NCBI GenBank assembly: GCA_018806915.1
Contig: JAGKQI010000090.1
Span: 2,418,001-2,482,000, forward strand
Direction: 5' to 3'
Length of the DNA stretch: 64,000 bases
From: Phytophthora colocasiae
Taxonomy: Eukaryota > Oomycota > Peronosporomycetes > Peronosporales > Peronosporaceae
Position numbers and translations under genes: made by a program. Below the pieces are notes generated by a model that saw nothing but the letters and a program-made list of their open reading frames with translations, was not told the origin of the DNA and did no database searches. Positions 22,865 to 35,154 of this stretch are shown piece by piece (positions within the stretch are counted from its first letter, which is position 1; the number at the start of each line of letters is the position of its first letter).

Positions 22865-23137
22865 GCAGCACAGCTTTCGATAGGTTTGAATGAGTTAAAA
22901 GCACGACTTCACCAGCATTTTCCCTTGGAGATTCTCTTTCAACAGGATTCCCATTGCTCGTGACAAGATCCATTGACTTGTGAGCTTGATAATACACTAT
23001 TCTTGAGCTCGTGGCTACTATGACAGACTAGGTAATACAGTACACGTATACGAGCTAAAGAAATTGTCACCTAAAGCAACTAATCTCGTTTTCGAGGTTG
23101 TTACAACATGTATGCTTGGGTTGCCCCGGAAAACGCT

Positions 23138-24052
23138 TTAGACGCTACTCTTCTTAGTATACCAGAACACCTGTTGAGACTGAGCTGACCACGAAACGTC
23201 AACTGGTAAGATCCGATGAAGCTGCCACACCGAGCAGAATTCGCGTTTACATTCTTCTCTGTGGCGCCAGCAAAACTTGCGTGTTACAACAAGATGAACG
23301 AGATAGGGCGCTTTTATAGCAAACATCTCCAGTGCATCGTTGCTCGATGGATCGAACACGAGATTATTAGAAAATGCCACCGTACTGGATTGCATCGCAT
23401 CGCGAGTGACAGAGCGAGCCCCCCGAATGTCATCTGCATGTACAATAACCTTGGCAAGCTTTGGGAGTCGTGACGTAGCCCCATAGATAATCGTCTTCGA
23501 CAGCAATGCAAGGTGATCTTGAAGCTCAACTCCTATTGATACCCCAACACTTGTTGCTAGCCCCACTTGCACAATAACATTGCCGATACCGGATCCAATA
23601 TCCAGAAAAACATCCTTAATTGACAGGGTTGGTAGAGCTGATAGGATTGTAGACACTGCCATAGAAGTCAGCTCACCAGGATGTGCGTCTGGTGTGGCGC
23701 TTCTTAAACGAATCTGCTGCCGCGAAACTGAGGAAAATAACTCGGCCACTTGATGGTGAATCTCATCGGACGTTGGTATAATTGCTTCACTTGACCGCTG
23801 AGGTTTATTATGGTACGGCGGAATCGATTTCGTACGCTCACAAAAGAAATATCGTGGGAAGCGGGTCAAATCGCAACCGTGAGTCCTCTTGAGGGTTTTT
23901 AGCCGGCTTCGAAGTTGTTTTTGGTTTTTCCCGGTTGATGACATAGCCTTTCCTATCCGTTTCCAGTCCACTTTTTGCCCCGCATCTACTTGCTCCTTCA
24001 CCAAACGAAACAACACCAGATCTTCGGCGTCCGAAAAATCCGCCATCTCCAC
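23138..24052 (-). CDS. SANT/Myb plus DOT1-like histone methyltransferase
   Basis: 304 codons. Residues 5-65 form a SANT/Myb-like DNA-binding region (FSDAEDLVLFRLVKEQ, VDWKRIGKAM, KQLRSRLKTLKRTHG). Residues about 130-260 resemble the DOT1 catalytic fold: VFLDIGSGIGNVIVQVG is the SAM-binding motif I, SIGVELQDHLA the following acidic loop, and VAFSNNLVFDP fits the NN(F/L)xF/DP substrate pocket. DOT1 enzymes methylate H3K79; whether this one does is inference. The start MEMADFSDAED is 16 bp from the inner edge of the right inverted-repeat arm, so its promoter would lie in repeat DNA. The frame is intact. Confidence 0.75.
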   Translation of the reverse strand: MEMADFSDAEDLVLFRLVKEQVDAGQKVDWKRIGKAMSSTGKNQKQLRSRLKTLKRTHGCDLTRFPRYFFCERTKSIPPYHNKPQRSSEAIIPTSDEIHHQVAELFSSVSRQQIRLRSATPDAHPGELTSMAVSTILSALPTLSIKDVFLDIGSGIGNVIVQVGLATSVGVSIGVELQDHLALLSKTIIYGATSRLPKLAKVIVHADDIRGARSVTRDAMQSSTVAFSNNLVFDPSSNDALEMFAIKAPYLVHLVVTRKFCWRHREECKREFCSVWQLHRILPVDVSWSAQSQQVFWYTKKSSV

Positions 24053-24510
24053 AACTTGGCAAATCCGGAAGTGTCTCTATACTGAGGAGAGGATATTTGA
24101 TCCGGACCAGTCATTTTTATAGTCGTCAATAGGACTGCTAATTTCAACTGAAGTTATATGATTCATTGCTAACAAAATGTCTCCTTATTAGGTGCAGATC
24201 ATGAATGCCCATCTCGGCGCGTCACCCATGCACTTTGGGTGTGGCTAATGCGTGGGACACACGCTTCTTTTTCCCAATGGGCTCGCTTTTGCGGATTCCA
24301 CCAATCACAGCCTTTCATCTACGATCTTCAACACATCCTGCCAATCATTGACCTTCGCGCCTACCAATTTTGATCTTATTGGCGGAACTACTTTCTTCAA
24401 CCTTGGATTGTATCTAGTGGCACCATGGATCGCGCGCGTTTCGAGCTCAAAATCCAAATCCGAGTTGATGTCATTCCTAGTTTTGCCAGCTTGTGCAATA
24501 GCGACTGACG

Positions 24511-25080
24511 ATGCCAGCTCCGCCTCCACCGCAGTGTCACCACCGTCCAAATGGCCGCCGTAGGCCCTGGTGCTGCTCCCCATTTACGAAGATGCTGCGT
24601 GCCAGACGCCGTGCTGAAAGCCTTGCCTCCATCGATCCATACCCCCCGCTTCGAGAGAATTTGCGAGTACCATCCCCATGGGTGTCGCTGGATGCCCTAG
24701 GACCGGTTAGAAGCTATCACCATCGTGGCCGTCGCGTCAGCACTCACGACAAATCTCCCCACCACGAACGACGTTGCGTACCGGAGGCTCTGTTGGGCAC
24801 CACCATCACCGCGTCACCGACCTCTGCTGCAATCACCGAAACGCTCGCACCCACTACAAGCGGTGTTGCGCACCGTAACCTCTACCGAAGGCATACTGTG
24901 AGACCTCACAAGGTTCTGCAACCACTAGAGGGATGGCATGGTCAGTGTAATACAGACTTTAGCTACGTGGCATGGGAGTTGGAGCAGATTGATCGCAGTG
25001 TGGATGCAACGGCAAGTGGAGATGCTGAGACTGACAACTCACTCTTCTCACTCACTCGTGCCACTAGACCCGATGAATAG
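24511..25080 (+). other. Unidentified 189-codon ORF, right-arm copy
   Basis: Identical in translation to the ORF at 20171-20740 on the other strand. The 42-residue acidic stretch that follows in another phase (25083-25206) ends at a TGA. No known domain is visible. Confidence 0.3.
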
Positions 25081-25781
25081 TAGCCACACTTGCCTGCACT
25101 GAGATGGAAAATGAACACGATGACATCTTCGAGGCTGCCAGTGACGAACACAAGTACAGTGATGACCAAATTGAACAGAGGGCGGCCTTCTCCCTGTTCA
25201 GGCATTGACGACTGTCATCGCTTCCGATTCGTTGTCGTGACACCCGGATTGAAACGCTGGTTCCGTAGGATGAGTGTTGCTGTGAGAACTACCCAGTATA
25301 TACGCTTCAATTATTGAATATGGCGGAGCTGCAGTAAATTGAATATACATAGCTTATCGGCGCGATACTTTTGTCTTATCCTCGGAGCTTTACATCTCAT
25401 GCATCTTGGCTTAGCTGACCTGACAATTACAATATTCAACCGTTTGTTTGATATTAGCACTCAGTGTCTCTAAGTGCGACATTGTAGCAGCCATAGCGTA
25501 AGCTCTGCTGTCAGGCGAACGGACAAGTCCTTCCACAAACGATCGCCACTTGTCCATCTGCCGATACATGTAGCCAACTGCATCAGAATTATAAACCGCG
25601 AGAACTCCTTCTTCTTTTATCCAAGGATTCGGCATCGCCATCGCCGTACACGTTGTGGTCTGCATGAGACTCAGTACTTCTTACTTTCATAAGACTGGTC
25701 TTACTTTTCCAAAGACTGGTCTTAGCAAATCAAAGCACAACGACGTTTGATGTTCAAATAGAGATCTTCGCCATACAAAAC

Positions 25782-26788
<1,007 letters not shown>

Positions 26789-26817
26789 AATGTATTGTTT
26801 AGCTGAGCTAAGGTAGC

Positions 26818-29800
26818 TTAGAGCACGACCAAAGTATCGCCTACACCAGAAGAGTCTTTACGAGACTTCTTCTCATCTTTGCGCGCCTTTAGAAATGGTG
26901 CTTGTGCAATGTAGATAGGAGACGTTCTGCGCAAATTTCCGTCTACCGTATAGACGTTGTTTGGCCTGTAGTAGCTATGAAATTTCTGCCAACACGTCCA
27001 TGTTTCTTGTTGACACAAGTGCTGTTTGCTGCGATCGACTGGAAAAACCCTTTTGCAAAGCGCAACTCGATGCATCAGACAGAAATCCGTTTTCTGCGTA
27101 GCATCTCTGCATTCAAATTTGCAGATTGTGCACTCACGCATTGTCCGGCTTCTACCTTTCAGGACGATCCATGATTCTTTGGCAACACAGGCCACGTGTG
27201 AATCGGGTGGCACCGATATTACAGTTCCGTTTTTTTCTGTGGGTACAGATGTATTTGTCGTGCTAGCAGAACCGAAAATCAATCCATTGTCAGTATCCAG
27301 CCACTTCGTCCACGTCCCATTGAACAGCTCGCGCACTAGTTCGACAACGAACGATCGATGATTATCTCGCCCATTTACAGATCTAGTAGATTCATCGGTA
27401 GCGTCTGGAAAATTGCCATTGGCCAGTTCGTTGCAAACAAACGCATTGCACTTCGCAATGTCCAAGAGTGCCATGGCCAATTTTTTGTGCCACTTCTGGA
27501 AAAGAATGACCACTAGCGAGCGAAAAGCGCCCACGTAACTGATCATGTCTGTCTACGCCTTGCATGGCGTTGTTGTATTCACTTACGCACCTTGGAGCTG
27601 AAAATGCCTCACGTTTCTCCTTTATGCGCCGAAATACTGTGGTGGTGTCAGAAGCATCAGCATTTGAGACCACGTTTACTATTGACCCATCCACCCAACT
27701 TGCAGCGACAATATGCTTGGCTACACACACACCTTGTTTCAGATACCCTCGTGGCTTTGAATCACCGGCCTGGATCATCGTAAAATGAGGGAAATGTTTG
27801 CTGGATGCCCGGACCGTTCCACGTCCGTATAATCCAATCGTGCGAAGGCTCTCAAGAAGCAAGCATGACGTGTAGAAGTTGTCAGTATTCACTATTCTCT
27901 GCGAGCCATGAAGTGATGCCGTCACCTCGATGACATGTGAACGAACTTCTGAGGACTGCGCCACCAACTGCTCCATTTTGCGTTTTTCAGCTACCGAGAC
28001 AACTCCACCCATACGGACGCCCAAATCACTCGAGCAATGTAGTTTGAAGTCGACAACAAACCACGTCGTTGAGCAACAACACATGTAGAATTTAAAATGA
28101 TATTTCCCTGTAGGCTTTCTTGGGTTGTAGACTATGATGTGGCGAGCATACCGTGAGCGACAGGCGACGCTGGCTTCGTCGACGGCCACATTCCGACCAA
28201 CAATCACATGACGGGTGCAACGTGATTTCAAAATATTGATCAGTGGCCGGATACGAGCAGCAGGGTCTTTTTGAATATCCGCAGGCGTGACACTCGATCG
28301 AAAGCACAGGTTTTGGCGTATATAGAGGAACCTTCTCCACGTCATCACTGTTCCTAAACTACCCCGTCGGGCCCCTGGTAAAATCGATTCTTCATCATTG
28401 TCATACCAATAATTCCTCATTTCACCCTTATCGTAGAGCGTCATGAACCAAAGAATACCAAGAAACTTCATGAGATCCTCCAAACTTATGGGCATGGGCG
28501 AATGATTTCCGGAAGCCACCGCGTACTCGTTCGAAAATACGACAACTTGCTTCCAAAATGACAAAGGAATAAAAGCAAAAAACGCGGATGTTGCAGAATG
28601 CCCAAAATATTCGCGGCTTTCTTGGCGAAGCATGCTTGTCGTAGAACCGTTTGCGTTCGAGTACAACCCAGTTGGCTGTCCTAGTGAATCAGTTGCTGAA
28701 AATGTCATCGACTGGATTTCTTCTGTTTCCGCTGGGCTTAGTGGAATCTGCAGTTCCTTTCGACTACGAAAAGCGGACCACTCACGATACGACTGGCTGT
28801 CCAATTCTTCAAATTCATCAGTCAGAGCTGGAATGTTCGATAGCTGGGGAACCATACTGCAGAGTGAGAGCCATGACTCACCAATCTGCAAATTATTCTT
28901 CTTTAGCATCACAAATTGCTTAATTCCGCGGATGATAACTTCCTCTTGCACAACATGAACATGGTCCTTAGTCTGGAACGCTGTGTTTGTCCAGTGAAGT
29001 TGAAAAGAAGCCGAAGGTACGCTTACACCATCGACAGTTTTTGAGCTTATGATGCTGTAACGCGCAACAACGCCGATCAAGTATGAAGCACCAACATCAC
29101 GGTACCGAACGTTTGGCATCCAGGACTCTTCGGCAGGAGAAAACGCAACGCTAGCATTGACATACTTCTCGGCAGCCGCCCGTGCTCTACGTACCAGTTC
29201 TTCCTTCATCATACTGACCGCACTTTTTTTCTGTTGAGTCTTTTTGGGAGAGGTTTTGGTTTTGTTGAGTCTTTGGCGGTGTTTCTGTGTGTTGGGTGAG
29301 CCTCGGCCTCGATCCGATCGCACCGAGACAGGTATCGTTGTCTTTGACATCCGAATACTTGAATCCATAGCTGTCGCCGTTCCTAGGGAGGCTTGTTGTG
29401 GTCCTGCAGCGTCGCTCGTGATACATGACATAGAAATCGCCGGCGATTTTGATGCCAAAGTTGCCTCTCCTGTTGGTAAGGTTGTAGTTCGTGTGTAACA
29501 TAGCTTACTACAGTAACAGCAGTCGCCAAAGTCTTGAACACACGCTCCGTTAGAATCCCAAAGGTTTAACGATAGACAAACATCGTGAGAGCAAAAATGA
29601 TGAATAAACTTGCCACAGGAAGTACATGATCGCTCTTTTGTGCATTCAGTTCCGCAAACGGCACACAAAATGGTTGTTCCACGTGAATGGGGCATTTCAG
29701 AGTTGACGTCACTACGTCTCGGATCTCCAACCGTCAAAACATCAGCACCACTAAACGCTTCGTCGCGTTTGTCAATCGGCTGAATAGCAGTGCTATTACT

Positions 29801-30148
29801 TGCAACATCATCAAACGCCGTCCTATCATCGCGCAAAATCATGTTACCATGTATATTGCACCTCTTTCCAGAATCAACTCGCTCTGCTTCAAAGTCTCCA
29901 GCGTCGTTATTATCATCTTCCCCGTTTCCATTCTCTGTACGGGAACCATCTTCCGACACTATTGGGACAGCATCGCTACCAACCTTTGAGTTGTAATGAT
30001 CCAAAAGTGCTTCTTCTCCTAAGAAGAAATCAACGCCAGCCTCACCATTCGCGTCGCCACCAGGCCGAACATAGCGATAGAGGTCGCTAAGACTATTCCC
30101 CGGTGGCTTTCTGGAGCTCCACCCAGCTCGACGCAAAGTACTCCACAC
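26818..30148 (-). pseudogene. PiggyBac-type transposase, split by a frameshift
   Basis: The 918-codon frame (30148-27392) starts with an AGWSSRKPPG domain, then a Cys-rich finger (CAVCGTECTKERSCTSCGKF, followed by HHFCSHDVC and CCYCSKLC), a basic linker, and the DDE_Tnp_1_7 domain: NVAVDEASVACRSRY (first D), YNPRKPTGKYHFKFYMCCC, IVNTDNFYTSCLLLESL (second D) and NNAMQGVDRHDQLRG (third D). A one-base shift near 27480 separates it from its C-terminus (27546-26818), which has the Cys/His motif CTICKFECRD...CLMH. PiggyBac transposases cut and paste at TTAA; I found no TTAA-flanked terminal repeats, so the element borders are unknown. Confidence 0.85.
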
Positions 30149-31055
30149 CCTGCTAAACGTTGCCCGATCTAGCCATGTGCTCGTGAGTTAGCCGTGTATT
30201 TACTTAGCTATTTGTTCTAACGTACCATACGAGGACGAAGTGGCTATACCCTCAGCTCTACGGGAAATCCGTCGCCGCTTTGAGGTGCTGTCTCCTTTGC
30301 GCAGTAGTTGCTGCTTGCCCTTGCCTGGCATATTCAACTATACATTAGCTGTCGCTTTAGGATACACTGGATCAAATATACTATGGATTGTATGGTAGAG
30401 ATCGAAGATTGCAATTCGTACTGTAGTAGTCGACATCAACCTGTACCCACATCTAACGCCCCAGCCATTCCTCTCCTGCACGAGCTCATCTTGGTTCAAG
30501 TATACAAAGGTTTCTACATCAAAAGGTATTGGGCTCTCGCGGATCGATCGAGCAATACATTTCTATCGTGCCAGTCTCCGATGAACACAGGAAGCACAAC
30601 TCTCGAGGAGCAGGATTCGACCAACAGTGATGGTCAAATTGATGCAGTTTTGTTTGCCAGTGTGATTGCCATTTTCCGAAACTTATCGTCGCGCACAGTC
30701 GAATGTTCATATGCATGGGCTACAGAATTGATGTTACGAGATTCACTACCTTGCTCCCGAACAAATGTAGCCACCCGTACAACATCATAATCACGCTTGT
30801 ACAGTACGGGACACAATAGTGCTAACCAGACATTTCATGAAGAACATGGTGATGATTGGTAGAAAATATCTACCACTCTGATCATTGACGAAGTGTTGCA
30901 ATTGAACTTGTCTTCAACTCACTATACTAATCAGATTTGTTAAAAGTTACTTGATGTACGTTTTTGAGAACGAAAGGGTTAAAAAACCTCAGTTTTTCCT
31001 TCTTGACCAGAAGTTCTTTCTGTCATTCTGGAATTTGTCGCGTCGAAGAGAAGCA
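30149..31055. other. 900 bp without a supported gene
   Basis: A 160-codon plus-strand frame at 30308-30790 has no domain and biased composition, and I do not call it. The region probably contains the promoter of the Crinkler-like gene and the outer flank of the PiggyBac element. Confidence 0.45.
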
Positions 31056-33059
31056 ATGAAGTGGAAGTGGTTCCAGTTCGTGGCCGAAGACGGGAGCGAT
31101 CTGACGTCGGCTGATGCTGTATTCGTGGATATTGAAGATGTTGCTGCGTTGCGAAAGGCAGTGAAGGAGGAGTACAAAGACAGTCATTTGGCGGGCATAG
31201 CTCCGTCCGACCTCAGAGTCTTCGCGAACGGTGTGGCGTTGGAAGAAGACTCGCCAATTGATTTGTTCGGTGGATCGAAGAAGGAAGCGCTCATTGTGCA
31301 AGTGCAGCAGCGTCGAGCGGCTATTACCATCGATATACCGCAAGTCAACTGGACTATCGCTCCTGAATCGTGCCCTCAGCTCGTCGTTAGAGATGACGAT
31401 CAACTGATTGAATTGCCACCATCTTACGTCAGGGGTACCGGAATTGGTCGCCCTGATCAGGCGCTGATCCTCTATCGTCGGCCACCTCTGGTGAAGCAAT
31501 GGAATGAGATGAACAGGTGTTCAATCCAAACGTATGCGCGTCTTTGGGTTGTCGGCCCACCTGGAACGGGAAAGTCATGCGCAGCGTTCGCCTTCGCTTG
31601 CTCACTTGATCGATCGCTCTGGGACGTGATTTGGATTCATTACTCGCGAATTCAAAAATATTTTAATTGTGTTTGGCTTAAGGGTAATCAGAAAGCGGTT
31701 TGCATTGTGAAAGAGAAGATAGAGCGTGATCTGGCAGCAATCTTGAATACGACGTCGCAGACAAGGAAAACGATTGTATTCCTGGATGGGTATGTCAATT
31801 CATCTGCAGCTGTAGAGGCAGCTCATCTCAAGTGCCTACGTTGGCATCAACAAGACAAAATCAAGCATCGACTAGTGTGTGTTTGCTCGATGGTTTCTCT
31901 CGGAAAAGAATATCGACCAGAACTTTACAATCAGATTCCGGCGAAAGTGGATGAGGAGTCACGGGACTGTGAAATGGAGGATGTGGAGATGTCGGCTGGA
32001 GAATTACACAATCTGGAGGTGGTACATGAACAAGAGCTGTTTGAGCTGACGTCATGGCGCTTTGATGATTACAAGAAGGCAGTCCTCAACGACGATTTCT
32101 TTCGTAATGTAGTGGCCATGTTTCCTACACAGTCTGATCCAGAAAAGGAAGCGACGGAGCGAACCAAGTTGTTGCAAGAGAAGTACTTTATTGCCGGTGG
32201 AAGCGCTAGACTCATGTTTGAAGTTTCGACAGAGCAGGCAAGTGAAGCACTCGACATAGCAATCGAGTTTACAACTCCAAACATTGAGCTTTACCTTCAA
32301 GGCTTTGTCGGCGATTCGTCATCTGGTGCTGTCAACCGTTTACTTGCATGGTATGACGGTCCATGTGGTTACGATGTTCGATTGGTGAGCGAGTACGTCG
32401 TGCGTCATTTTGCAATGGTCATGGGTCCGCGTCTAGTCGAGAATTTCGCGAGGGCTTGCAATGTTAATCCATCCATGGATGGGTTTATCCTTAAGGCTTG
32501 GTTTTTTGCCCATCTAAGCCATAATGGCCTGGCGTGGAGCCGGCGTGTGGGGGGAGATACAGTAGAACACCAGAGCTGGGAGAAATCATCCATCTTCATT
32601 ATTAATCCAGCCAAGTATCCGATTGCTGTTTCATTGGATGGTCCGGTGTGGATGGCTCCAAAGAAGTGGAACCAAGGCGGATACGATGCTGTTTTTATCG
32701 ACAAAGCAGCACAACTTGTTCGGTTTGTTCAAGTGACGCGTGCTGAGTCCCATAAGTTCGACCCAAAACACTTCGTCGAGCTCTTGAACAGCCTCGTCGC
32801 TGGTGATCTGGAGAAAGTTGCTGTGGTTGAAATGTGTTTTGTCGTCCCAATGGCTCGGCTGGAAACGTTCAGGTTACCAGTGAGCACGGAAGACTTCAAG
32901 AAGATCGTTGTGGGAGTTACTTCGTCGCCATCGCGAGCTACTCGGAGTTGTCCTGATCAAACATTCAAAGCTTGCAGTGCAAACGTCATTGCCATCGGAG
33001 TTGAGTGCCGGGCATTTTTTAGCCAATCAGATCCACACCAATGGATTTTTTATTTCTAA
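31056..33059 (+). CDS. Crinkler-family protein: ubiquitin-like header, P-loop NTPase, REase-like nuclease
   Basis: I place the start at MKWKWFQFVAEDG (31056), because Crinkler headers begin this way; the open frame extends 35 codons upstream. Residues 1-87 are a ubiquitin-like header (DVAALRKAVKEEY, SDLRVFANGVAL, ALIVQVQ). A Walker A motif GPPGTGKS lies near residue 167 and a Walker B-like TIVFLDG near 240. GYDAVFIDKAAQLVRFVQVT (about 542-562) fits a PD-(D/E)xK nuclease core. Crinklers include secreted effectors that act in host nuclei, and NTPase-nuclease forms also occur as general oomycete proteins. No signal peptide and no LxLFLAK-type motif are evident. The last 40 residues seem out of frame; the phase at 32908-33174 may be the true end. 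Confidence 0.7.
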   Translation: MKWKWFQFVAEDGSDLTSADAVFVDIEDVAALRKAVKEEYKDSHLAGIAPSDLRVFANGVALEEDSPIDLFGGSKKEALIVQVQQRRAAITIDIPQVNWTIAPESCPQLVVRDDDQLIELPPSYVRGTGIGRPDQALILYRRPPLVKQWNEMNRCSIQTYARLWVVGPPGTGKSCAAFAFACSLDRSLWDVIWIHYSRIQKYFNCVWLKGNQKAVCIVKEKIERDLAAILNTTSQTRKTIVFLDGYVNSSAAVEAAHLKCLRWHQQDKIKHRLVCVCSMVSLGKEYRPELYNQIPAKVDEESRDCEMEDVEMSAGELHNLEVVHEQELFELTSWRFDDYKKAVLNDDFFRNVVAMFPTQSDPEKEATERTKLLQEKYFIAGGSARLMFEVSTEQASEALDIAIEFTTPNIELYLQGFVGDSSSGAVNRLLAWYDGPCGYDVRLVSEYVVRHFAMVMGPRLVENFARACNVNPSMDGFILKAWFFAHLSHNGLAWSRRVGGDTVEHQSWEKSSIFIINPAKYPIAVSLDGPVWMAPKKWNQGGYDAVFIDKAAQLVRFVQVTRAESHKFDPKHFVELLNSLVAGDLEKVAVVEMCFVVPMARLETFRLPVSTEDFKKIVVGVTSSPSRATRSCPDQTFKACSANVIAIGVECRAFFSQSDPHQWIFYF

Positions 33060-33170
33060 CAAATGTGAGTTCATCTTGAGCGATAAAAAAATATATATAC
33101 CCGAAGGCGAACCAACAGTGCGGCTCAAAGGCGATTGGTGCCGACACCACGCGAAGTATAAGCCAGACCA

Positions 33171-33494
33171 GTGATTGCTGAACCTGTAGTTACTAAACCT
33201 GCAGTTGATGAGCCAACAACGTCTGACTGGATTGAAGAAATGTATGGAGAGCACGTCAAGTCTGTTGATAAATATGATCAACCCAAGTTGGGAGATTCGC
33301 GAGTATTGTCACCAGGTGATTGGATCAAGTCGAAGATGCACGTACTTACAGTAGTTAGTGATTCCATCGACTACAAGCATAACGATGATGTTATAACTAA
33401 CTTTGGAAACGACGGATACACGTATCTGTTGCAATATCAATGCCAAGAGAGCGATGGATCGCCGTTTCTTGATACGTTCTTCTTCAAAGTCTAA
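33171..33494 (+). CDS. Hypothetical fragment downstream of the Crinkler-like gene
   Basis: 107 codons (SDWIEEMYGEHVKSVDKYD, SPGDWIKSKMHVL, NDGYTYLLQYQC). Composition is protein-like but no family is recognised. It overlaps the alternative Crinkler C-terminal phase by four bases and may be a fragment of another gene. Confidence 0.3.
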   Translation: MIAEPVVTKPAVDEPTTSDWIEEMYGEHVKSVDKYDQPKLGDSRVLSPGDWIKSKMHVLTVVSDSIDYKHNDDVITNFGNDGYTYLLQYQCQESDGSPFLDTFFFKV

Positions 33495-33715
33495 TGAAGA
33501 CCGCGAATCATTCGAGCAAGCAAACATTGAATGCAAGGTGGAATACTTCCTTGCAACCAAATCCTATGATGACAGATTGTATCAATTATGCATGTTTGAT
33601 TCAAAGAATCACCCATCAATGATGGACCATCATTGAACGAAGGAAAACTAAAGGGAATTGCTGCTGGTTGTAGCAATGGAAGGATGAATACAGTATGAAG
33701 TGAAGGAGCCAAGCA

Positions 33716-33727
33716 CCCCCCCCCCCC
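33716..33727. repeat. Run of 12 C
   Basis: Homopolymer run in non-coding DNA; a likely site of length error or polymorphism. Confidence 0.95.
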
Positions 33728-34057
33728 AGTTCAAAGTCTTTTGAGCGAATTGACATTCAAAATCAGAGCAGGAGTTGGCAACACTAACTCAGCTGGTAGA
33801 ATTAACAATTGATGAAATGCGTTTAGCTATGGTTGATACATACACGAGGTGCGGACGAAGACCACGTTGTAAATTACAATTCTTATACCGACCAGGCAAC
33901 CGCACTCGTTGAATGTGGAGCATGTCTTGACGTTTGTGTGATGCAAATGGCCAAAAGGCTGTAGCGTTACATTTTGAAATCCCCACTGCCAAACGACAAC
34001 ACCCCAAAGAAATGACGGTATACCTCCTAGACAACGAGATGGGCGATAGTTGAGGAA

Positions 34058-34504
34058 ATGCTTGCGTTCCTGAACAGCTTCGAGTGGGATGAAGACCTGA
34101 TTAATGAAGATCACGTCAGCAACGTAGATATTGAGTGCCTCATCGTTCCAACCGATGCTTCTGCGTCTGAATCGACCTCGAATGTCACGAAAACACCGAA
34201 GCGAAAAAGAATCCGAACTGGTTGGAGTTCGTCCACTGGACTCCAGCGACGTAAGCGAGCCGAGTTGCAGTTTCTACGAGCTCAAGTGAAGGAAATGGAG
34301 GCATATGTGAAACAACTGAAGACCAGAGTCGCCCAACCGCTGATATTTTGTGAAATGGATCGCGTGCCAATTGATTGGCGAGAAGTAGCTCTAAACGAAT
34401 TCATTGAGCGAAAGAAGTCGAAAGAGGCCAACTGTATCCTCAAAAACATCTTAGGCAACTTGACACTTGCCAACAACACGCTGAATGAAGTGCAACAAAA
34501 GTAG
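34058..34504 (+). CDS. bZIP-like regulator (possibly of the oomycete M96-like family)
   Basis: 148 codons. An acidic start (MLAFLNSFEWDEDLINEDH) is followed by a basic segment (TPKRKRIRTGWSSSTGLQRRKRAE) running straight into a leucine-zipper-like helix (LQFLRAQVKEMEAYVKQLKTRV). The pattern acidic start, basic stretch, RAELxFLRxxVxxLE resembles proteins annotated in Phytophthora as M96 mating-specific-like. It ends at a stop after NNTLNEVQQK; more protein-like sequence follows in other phases to 35154, so the gene is probably broken or spliced. Confidence 0.5.
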   Translation: MLAFLNSFEWDEDLINEDHVSNVDIECLIVPTDASASESTSNVTKTPKRKRIRTGWSSSTGLQRRKRAELQFLRAQVKEMEAYVKQLKTRVAQPLIFCEMDRVPIDWREVALNEFIERKKSKEANCILKNILGNLTLANNTLNEVQQK

Positions 34505-34572
34505 CTACTTGTATCCTGTTACGATAACAATCCTGAAGAAGCTCATCGCTGGGGCTTCCGAATCTCATGAGC

Positions 34573-35154
34573 TTCTGTGCATGAAATGAGCTGCGACCAC
34601 TACGTCCAATGGATCGGTAAGCACGTGGAACTCCCCAATGGCTGTACAGAAGCAGAAGCGTTTGGGAACTTCGAATGGACTTGCAGAATGTTTATTCAAA
34701 GAAGGAGAACATCGCTGGCGTGATCGACACTCATCAATTAATTGACGAGGGACTGAATTCATTGGGTGAAATGGAGTCTAGCATCGAGAAGCTGTCGCGC
34801 TCGACTCTCTTCAAGATCCGCCAATTGTTATGGGATTTTACAGACGCAACGTGGCAAGTGGACGTGGTTCGAGCAAGTCACGTATTGTTTGGGGGTTATA
34901 CAAGAAGTGACGGGAAAGGGAAAATTGTGTCGAGACGAGAACTGGAGCTAGCTCTAGCCTGGAGGTGCTGGGATTTCTCTGATGGGACCAGCTGTACGGT
35001 TGTTTTGCGGATCAAAACAGCGCACCTTGTCGACGTGGAAGCGATGCTAACAGCGTTACTTAAAGTTTTCCCTGTTGTAAAGTACGAGCTTGCACCCGTA
35101 CTGGATTCAGGGACGCAGGTAGTTGTAAGTGTGCAAATGCTTTTGTTTAGCTGA
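34573..35154 (+). pseudogene. C-terminal remnant of the bZIP-like gene or a separate unknown gene
   Basis: Protein-like sequence in two phases: MSCDHYVQWIGKHVELPNG (about 34583) then, from 34675, IAGVIDTHQLIDEGLNSLGE, TLFKIRQLLWDFTDATWQVD, RRELELALAWRCWDF and LLKVFPVVKYELAPVLD. No domain is recognised. Order and strand suggest it follows the bZIP-like ORF in one ancestral gene. Confidence 0.35.

Noticed and set aside
26789..30260. TTAA-flanked PiggyBac termini
   Set aside because: No TTAA or matching terminal inverted repeat was found in the visible flanks.
30308..30790. 160-codon plus-strand frame
   Set aside because: No domain, biased composition, overlapping small opposing frames; not better than chance.
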